A stretch of DNA of 64,000 bases. Source: Apostichopus japonicus (Eukaryota; Echinodermata; Holothuroidea; Aspidochirotida; Stichopodidae). The notes below the pieces were generated by a model that was not told the origin of the DNA, ran no database searches, and saw only the letters and a list, made by a program, of their open reading frames with translations. Below are positions 52,701 through 61,700 of this stretch, piece by piece; the stretch's first letter is position 1, and every line of letters starts with the position of its first letter. Location of the stretch: NCBI RefSeq assembly GCF_037975245.1, contig NC_092573.1, positions 11,101,501 to 11,165,500 on the forward strand, in the 5' to 3' direction. The translations under genes and the position numbers were made by a program.

Positions 52701-55700
52701 TTGGTTATAGAGACTCTGGATTGATCAAAAATCTAACCAACAAGTTCACTCGCAGAATAAAGTACAATCCTACCATAAACCTAGTCGTCCGTGTGAAGGC
52801 ACTGCACTAGTACAAAAAGGGAGGGAGGGCCAAAATTCCATGGGATAATAAACACCTTTATGTACAAGGATACAGTAGGAAACCTTGCATAAATGGACAG
52901 TTAACTTTTAAAAGCCGTCATCACAATGAGCATACTATTTTGTATATTTTTTTCCTCTTATATGATTTAGAAGCGTTACAGGCCTAATCACAGGCCATGT
53001 AAAAGAACTATTTACTTTTAATCACTATTTACTTTTATTAATAACTATATTTAGAAACAAGACTGTATCTATCCTGTGGTAGATTACAATTGTCCAAATA
53101 CACTCAAGGCATTCCTGACGAGTGATGAAGCTAGTGTAGCAGGAACTTCCTGTACGGTACACCTACGAACCAGGCGCCCCCTTGAGCATATATTTTTGTA
53201 TGATTTTATGATATCACTAGTAATTCCAAAAGAGAAAATTGTAAGATGCAACTAACAAGGCCTGGGAAGTGCCATTTCCAGCGATCTGAGAGGCATTTTC
53301 AGCCAAAATTTTCTTGTATACTTCGCGCCAACCCATGGTGGCGCTACGCTTAGATACTGTAGTTTGCAATGCCGTATCTACGGCTCTGATAGTTTGGCAA
53401 ATTCTTCGCTACTGTACACGCCTGCTACGAACAAGATAATAAAAGCCATCACGGCAAGTAAAAGAAATAGATTCAGATCTTGAACTCGCAATACAAACAA
53501 AATGCAAACTTAAACAGCTGATTGCTACAGTACAACAGCCAATCTGCTAGAATGTTTCCGCTTGTTGCTGATCCAACAATTTAATACATTGTTCGGAATC
53601 TCACTGATCGATATATATAGTTATTCTTCTTCCGATCCAGTCGATATACCGTAGATTCAGTAGAGAGAGTGCAGTAGTGTCGTGGAGACAGGTAAACGAG
53701 GGAGCAAATCATTTAACCTCACAAACCCTTCTGAAAACCGAGCAGCCACTGGAAACAGATATATACTGTATACCCACCTTGTAATCGCCGGGAATTATCG
53801 GTGTTATTTGTCGACAGACTAGTTTGATCTGATGTTCTGGTATCTCGTAGACGGTCCAAGCTCTTGGGTAGAGTCCGGTATACGACGCCTGAGATCCCGG
53901 GAATCCCCACTTCCACGATGACGATAAATGTTTATTTTTAGGTTTTCTAGATGAAAGCACTTGTTGGTATATGGTTTGGTTGTTCTTTCGTATACAGACC
54001 GTGAACTGCAGTTGGAAAGGAAGAGAAAGATCGGCTTAACATACATATCTAGCTTGATGTTGAGAGTTAGTTTTTCTGTGACAAGGACATGCACATGCCA
54101 TCCATGATAATTTACAAGGTTTAACAGGCCACATGATTTCGATCGAAATCACAAAGTGAAATTCCACTTCAATCCTAATTATGTATTAATGTATGAAATT
54201 TAAAATTTTGGGATGGTACAGCATGGGCAAAATAATCTCTTTGCAAGGCATGAGCAGAGTGATGAAATTTCATTTGTTTGTTTATCTTTTCCAGACATTG
54301 TCCTTTATCAAAGGTGAAGGAGGGGAACTGTAGTACTTCATAAGGAACCATGTGGGTATAAGGTACTGCATTGAACAAGTATGTACTGTACATGGCTGCT
54401 ATGTTGCAGTTTAATAAAACACATCAGTTCTAGGGACAAAACTCTTTAAGGTTGCCCATTTCCCATGTAGGTCTCTTTCTGAAATCAGACACGAGAGCTG
54501 GTTACTACACATTTCTACCCCCTCTTCATGAATGTTTCCCACTGTTTGTTCCTTGACTTTCCAAACTAATACCTTTTAGTAGTTTTATCACAGTACTACA
54601 CTGCATGTCCAAGTGTACATATATACAGTATATATATATACGACAGACAGGCCTGAATGTTTTTATAGAGCTTCTAAACCCGAGTACTATTGTACTTCAA
54701 GGTAATCCCTAGTAAAGGAAGTCCTTACGATCACATATATGAGATCAGTGACACTACTCCATACACACTCATTTCCTACATTATTGAGCTTACAAAGTTC
54801 AAAAACACAAATACCTGTTTGTGTTGTTTTTAGTTAAGAAAAAAAAAAGAAGAAGAAGATTAAGTAGAAATTTCACATTTAAAGTGAAACTAATATCCAC
54901 GGCTTTTAATGGAATTGATCCATGATGCATACCGTAACTTTTTCAATTCAAATTAATTGACTGTAGGCAACACATGTTTTATATTATCCGTCGCTGTGGG
55001 CGTAGAGTCAATTAAAAACGTTATATCCAATTTACTCTAGAGGCAAGAAAAGAGCCTTGGTGCTGACTGTGCAAAGGTTGTGAGGAGATATGTACAGTAA
55101 GCAAGAAAGTGAAGTATAAATACATCTATTTACTTTTTCATGTCCATCCTTAAAATCTTTGAGACAAAATTATCAACACTTAAACAGTTATGGTGAAACA
55201 ATGATCATATTGAGAGCTTGCAGACCTAATATTATATTCCAATTCCAACTTTCTTATTATTATTACTTACTTGATATATTGGGGGGGGGTTAGTTATATT
55301 TTCTTTAAGGATGAAGGGGAGGAGGGGCATATGGGATGGAATGTGAGGATTTAAAGAACAGACATTCCTCTCCCCACCCCCTCCCCATCCCACCTGTGTT
55401 CAGTACATTAATCAGTATTACATCCAGTTTGCAAAATACTGTACTCTCTACATTTTAAGCTCAAAAGTTGGTCTCTTGCTATCAAACTAGAATATTTCAC
55501 ATCTCAGGTTTACTATCAATTCTCATAAGTGTTCTTATAGTACTGTACATGTACTGTATCATCTTTCCTCTTATTTTTATTATTTACTTTTTTTTGCACC
55601 GAAGTATTTCCTTGTATAATATCGCCATCCTACATGTAACAATTCTCGGAAGAATAAGTGAATGTAGAATAGAGTTTACCTACAGGATGAACATTTGGGA

Positions 55701-58700
55701 ATTTAACATCTAGGGGTACAGTATACTACACTATAGTCCGTCCATCAATGATATTTCAGCTCTTACGGGTATCAGGCAAAAATTCAGCAAAACTCTGAAT
55801 ATGTTTTATACTGTACTGCTGCCTACTGTCAGGTATCGCTGCAATTTCAGAGGATATATTCTTCCGAAGAATAGAACCTGCAATTTTTTACATACCTACG
55901 TCATCGGTGTAGGGTTACCCACATCTTTGTTACCTGACTCTTCTCAGAGGTGTAATTATGCGCACTTTCGCCCGTGATCCCAAAAACTCTTAATATTCAT
56001 TTCAATGCTTGATGTATCAAGTCAATAATGTACACCCTTTATGTACTGTACAAGTATATCCATGGGTCACTTCTGCAAACTGGTCTTTTTATTGACTATT
56101 TCCAAACGGAATTTCAACATATACCACATAACAGAATTACAATTTATGCAGGCCAATACCTGAAAAGAGAGTTATCGAGAGCAGTTTTCGATGTAATTTG
56201 TTCTAAGTACAGTGACTCTGTTGCTATAAAACTCATTGTACCCTCAATTCCTGAAACCTGTATTTTGCATTTGTTTGGAATTTTTTTAACACTCTTCCAC
56301 CAACCTTGACTATCCACAGGTGCAGTATATCTGCATGGGAATCCCACCCCCAACCACCCACACCCCTACCCCACCCTCCTCTCGCCCTTCCAGCCTCAAT
56401 GTCATTAAGGGAGATTCTGTACGTATGGTTTTAAAGAAAACCTGGCTGTTAATGATCAGAGGTGCTTTTTTTTATTAATTCAATGACGAGAAAGTTTGAG
56501 CAACGCAAAAATTCAAATTCATGTAATATTTTCTTTCCTGTTTTTCACTTTCAGTCCTTTGAAGTTTTTTTTAAGATTCCCTAATTTGATAATTGATTCC
56601 TGGTGCGATTTGAGTTAATTGAAATGGTTGTACAGCTAGTATACAGGATGTATGCTAGACAGTCACATTACAGTATCTGTTTTTCATTTTATAATTGGTT
56701 GAGTAACAAGGGGGGGGGGGGGGGAAATGTAAAATTGTGGCAAATTCAACAGGTTTAAAACAACAATCAAACATTGCTACATAGTTGATTAAATTTAGTT
56801 AAGTTAAGCATCTCTCTACATGACATTTTGAAAAAAAAACAAATCTTTGTATTTACCTGGTTATATATCATAACTTAGTGACACAACATTAGACTGTACT
56901 ATGGATGTCTGGATTTTAGCTTTAAGTCAAAATTACTTATGATGCTGACTTTACATCTTGAAATATATAACGGTTGTTATTGTTAATGTTACTTTCAATT
57001 CACTACTATACTTTATACATCAGGAAGGGAAGATTTCCTGGAAAAGACTGTTTTATGTGACGCACAGCGTGCATGTCCAGTGGTACAGCATGATAAACAG
57101 CTTGTGTATACAATATACATGCTTGCAATCATGTTTACGAATTCGTCCTTTCTTTTTAAAAGTTCAATTTACTCCTAAACTTTATACATCAGCAAGGAGG
57201 ACGGGGAGGTTGGGGGGGGAGGGGGGAAGGTGCTTTCTGGGAAACAATTTGTTATGAAGCACAGTTTGCATATCCAGCAGTACAGCATTATAAACAGAGT
57301 GTATGCTTGCAGTCATGTTTACAAATGATTGATTCTTTTAAGAAATGGTTGAGTCAAAACAAACCAAGAAAGTAAAATTGTGGCAAAATTCAACAAACAG
57401 TGGAGCTTTCAAACGACAATCAAATATGCTTCTGTGTTTCATGAAAATTACCACAAAAAAAAACAAATCTTTTCTTTGCATTTACTTGGTATATAAAAAC
57501 ACAAGAGGACAATATTTTAGTGTATCGATGTTTGGAGTTCAGCTTTAAGTCTAAATTACTTTATAATGCTGACTTTAGATCTTGAAAAATAGAATCTTGT
57601 TAATGTTACTTTCAGTTCACTCCTATACTTTATACATCAGGAAGGAAAGGTTTCCTGGCCAAAAAGCTAAGATAAACTCTTTTTAATGTCTTGTGGTACA
57701 GCAGTCTACAATTGTGAAGGACAAAATGTGCTATACTGTACTGTACATTAACTATTTTTTTCCTACTCTTTTGTTGTGTTTTCATTTTTGCGATAACTGT
57801 TTATGTTTTATTGTTCAAATGCAAGATTATTATCCTGGGAAAAGACAGCATGTCGGTCACTGAGCCACTGCTTTGTTTTAACTCTCCTTTGAATGACTAT
57901 ATGTTCAGATACAGTGTTAATAATTAGCTGTAGAATTTTATATTCATTGAAGGAGTAACTGAAACTGAATTTGAAACAATCTGCGCACAACCTGAAAGTG
58001 TACCTCTGTAGCTGTAACATCGATAAATTACAACTTACATACGAGTTGAATGCTAGAAACAATCACAGAAACTTCACAAAAAGTATTCAACATCTCATAC
58101 CATATTGTGTTGAAAACTCTGTCACTCATAACGATGAACACTGATCGTGCAAACTTCTACTTTCCCACGATTACCGTACAAGCGAAAAACTAGTATTCAC
58201 ACAATGTGAGACCCTCTTTTGAAATTCTAGCACATTTCCTGGCAATAAATAACTGCTGACCTTGTATATGTGAACCCCCTCCTTGCCCCCCTCCCCAGGG
58301 ATAGGAAGCAGACACAAGCACATTTGAAACCAAATCTGTTGTATGTAATGATCAAGGATGACCACCAGCTACAGTAGATGTACTGTACACCAAAGCCTAA
58401 TCTCTTTAAGTTTGGACTAGTGAGCAGATGACCTTGCAGTGTATTACAGCTACTGAACATACGGTATGGGCATTAATGAAGTTCTCTCCAATCCATTGAG
58501 AGAAAAGAAAACATTAAACATCAGTTCCTAATTTCCAAACCAGAATTACCAAATCCATAAATGATATCTCAAGAACATTGCTAAGCAGCAATTTTAAGAA
58601 GGTCAAGGGAACCTGGTTTAATGGCAAAGTTTTAAATGAGGAACCAAAAAGGTTGTGGGGAGTATCGACACTCTTTTAGGACCTTCTTTGCACCTCCAAC

Positions 58701-61700
58701 CAAAGCATAGCAATACTGCATATCAAAAAAAAGAAAAAACAGCCCTTACTGAGATTCTATCTAGCTAAAAGGGCTGGATTAAATGCTGGATTTCAACAAC
58801 TTCCTGTTACAATGTCAACACTGTAATGGTATACACAGGGTACTGCAACTTAAGAAGCTTATCTCTCTGTGGTTTGGGATAACAGAAACCACTGTACCTG
58901 TACATGAGAACAAGGGCCACTTATTTGTCAATACTATGCAGGCATGTTTCCAGCCATATATAATGCATTCAATTATAAGCATCCACCCACACAAACTGGA
59001 TGTATATATCAAAACAGTTTATTTTTAAAATACTTTTAACAGCCAGTTGCCTACAATCACAATATTATTTTGAGGTACTGTACAGTGTATATAAACCCAG
59101 TTCCAGAGAGGTATAGCCCTTTGGAAACAATGAGCATATTATGCTTTTGTTTATAAACAAGTGAATGGAAACAAACAAATTTATACACCCAATATAAATA
59201 GAACTTATTATATTTATGCATTCACTACAAAGTGATAAGGTCAATATATGTAAATACACAGGACAGCCATGCAAGGTTAGGACACGTGTGCAATCTTCCA
59301 CGGTCTATTACAGTGTTCCAGTGCAACACTGTACGTATGTAACAATATTGTGTGTTCCAAATAAATCCTTTACAATACTACACAGATCTTGTACGATACA
59401 GCCTTAAAAAGCCACCCTTGGCAGCCCAAGTTAGCATTAAAAATGCTGCAGTACAGAACAGTACCTAGCTCTATATACAGTAATCATTCCTGAGGTTTGA
59501 CTGTTTAAAGCTTTATTCGTCAGACACTGACATTTTTCGGTTAGCCACTTTACACTGTACAGTAAGTTACTGTGCATTGTACAGTCACTCTGTATGAAGT
59601 GGGCCGTAGGAAACCGCTTGTTGGAGTTTTAGCAGGAATTACTGCAGTATTTAAAACTTCTTACATACTGTACTGTACTTTACTGTGCTGTACTGTACTA
59701 CACTGTGCTGTACTACACTGTACTATGCTGTACTGTACTGTACTATGCTATGCTGTAGATTAATGTGTTAGCAAAACTGGTGAATTTCTATACAAGACTC
59801 AAAGCACACACAATGTCATCAAAAGTAATATGATATTGCAATGAGTGATAATAAGGAGAATTCAGTGTCTGTAAAAAGTAAAATCATGCAGTGATAGTAC
59901 ACACAGCTGTTGCAGGAGGGATCAGGTGGTCAGATACTGTATGCCTCATGTACAGTACTGTAGTACAGTAGTAGTACTGTTTATATAATATGCAGATTCC
60001 AAGAGCAGATTTTGAGTGAAACTTGTCCAGTTTGTTGATCACAGACAGGTTCATAAACTGTCACTGATTTTATGTACCAGCTTTTACACATTCTGCCACT
60101 GTAGTGGTAACAAGAGTTACAGGTATAGTTCAGCTGTAACTATATGTACTGTATGTACTGCCATGCACAATACATCCGTCATACGTAACTTGGTGTCAGA
60201 AAATATCAGGGACCGATTGTTGTCCTTCTTCTACCCCTTGACATAACGGAGATTATTTCTTCACTTATTATCATTATGACTAAATTTCGTGATTTAGATT
60301 TCATTGCCGGCAAACTATGACTAGCTGTGTCAGTTACACAATTCCGAAACATAACACCGATGGCATGGCAGGATAAAGTAATAGACTGATGCTGGCAGAC
60401 TCTAACCATATATGTTATGTGAGCTAATATGCTGTATACGTTAGACAGGGAAACCTGTCAGCCTTGCAGGATCTTACTGTACCCATATGAGATACAGATT
60501 ATTAATACTGACCAGGTCTAGAAATGTTTGCAGGTTTCCAAAATATGCAAAGTTTACCGCCCCGATAATCGAGATTAGGCTTGATTCTCCAACCTTTTAG
60601 ACAATCTCTAGCCGGGCTGAGCTAAATGAGTATTTGAAGAGACTATTTCATCTCAAAACTATTTACTTTTTCATCCCAGCTACTTTTTTTATCAGATCAG
60701 ATGATGATTTAGCCTGAGGCTGAAACTTTGTTCAGCAACCTCTCCAAGTTTGACCACTTTGCCACAGTTTATAGTGATGTGTGCATTTGAAAACTATTAA
60801 TTTTCAAAGAATGGAACTTCGATTAGGCGGCTTATCTGACGAGCCATGAAAATTGAAGATCATACTTCATGAGTACAGTACGAAGATAATACTTCATGAG
60901 TACAGTACAAAGATCATACTTCATGAGTAAAGTACGAAGATCATACTTCATGAGTACAGTAGTAAGATCATACTTCATGAGTACAGTAGGAAGATCATAC
61001 TTCATGAGTACAGTACGATGATCATACTTCATAAGAACAGTACACATCAATTGACATTCAATGATGAGTGACATGACAAACTACACTGTAGATACTACGT
61101 GTACCTCTGTAGAGCTAAATACTGTACCACTGTACATATCCAGATCATCAAGATTATTTAAAATAGTCATACTTTGAAGGCACTGGCTTTCTAACTTACT
61201 GTCACTGTTCAATCAACATTTACATGACTTCAATACCATGCATGCAGTGTCAAAGCTCCATGTGGCCTTGATATCTTCATGTTCTTGAGTTTCAATACTA
61301 TTATTTACTGTACATGCCAATATTATTGATTCTTACATATGTATCTTTCTGATGAATACACTGTCTATACATGTCAGTTACACACTACTCTATAGTATAA
61401 AGGTGACGATATTGCATGTGCTTGAATAATATCATGTTGAACAAGTTCACTGTTTTGTCATGAAAAAAGAGAAAAAAAGCACTCAACAAAACATTTTGCC
61501 CTTGAGCTATATAGCGATATATACAGTAAAAATATGAACTTAATAAATACTGAGTTAACAGCAGAAGGGAAATGTACTTTCTTGACATCAAAATACGGGT
61601 TAGGTTTATGATAACAAAGAATTTGGGGGATTTTTTTTTTTTTCTTTTGGCGAATCGGTTAATATCATAATTCATTCGAATGCATAAATGATATGAAAAT

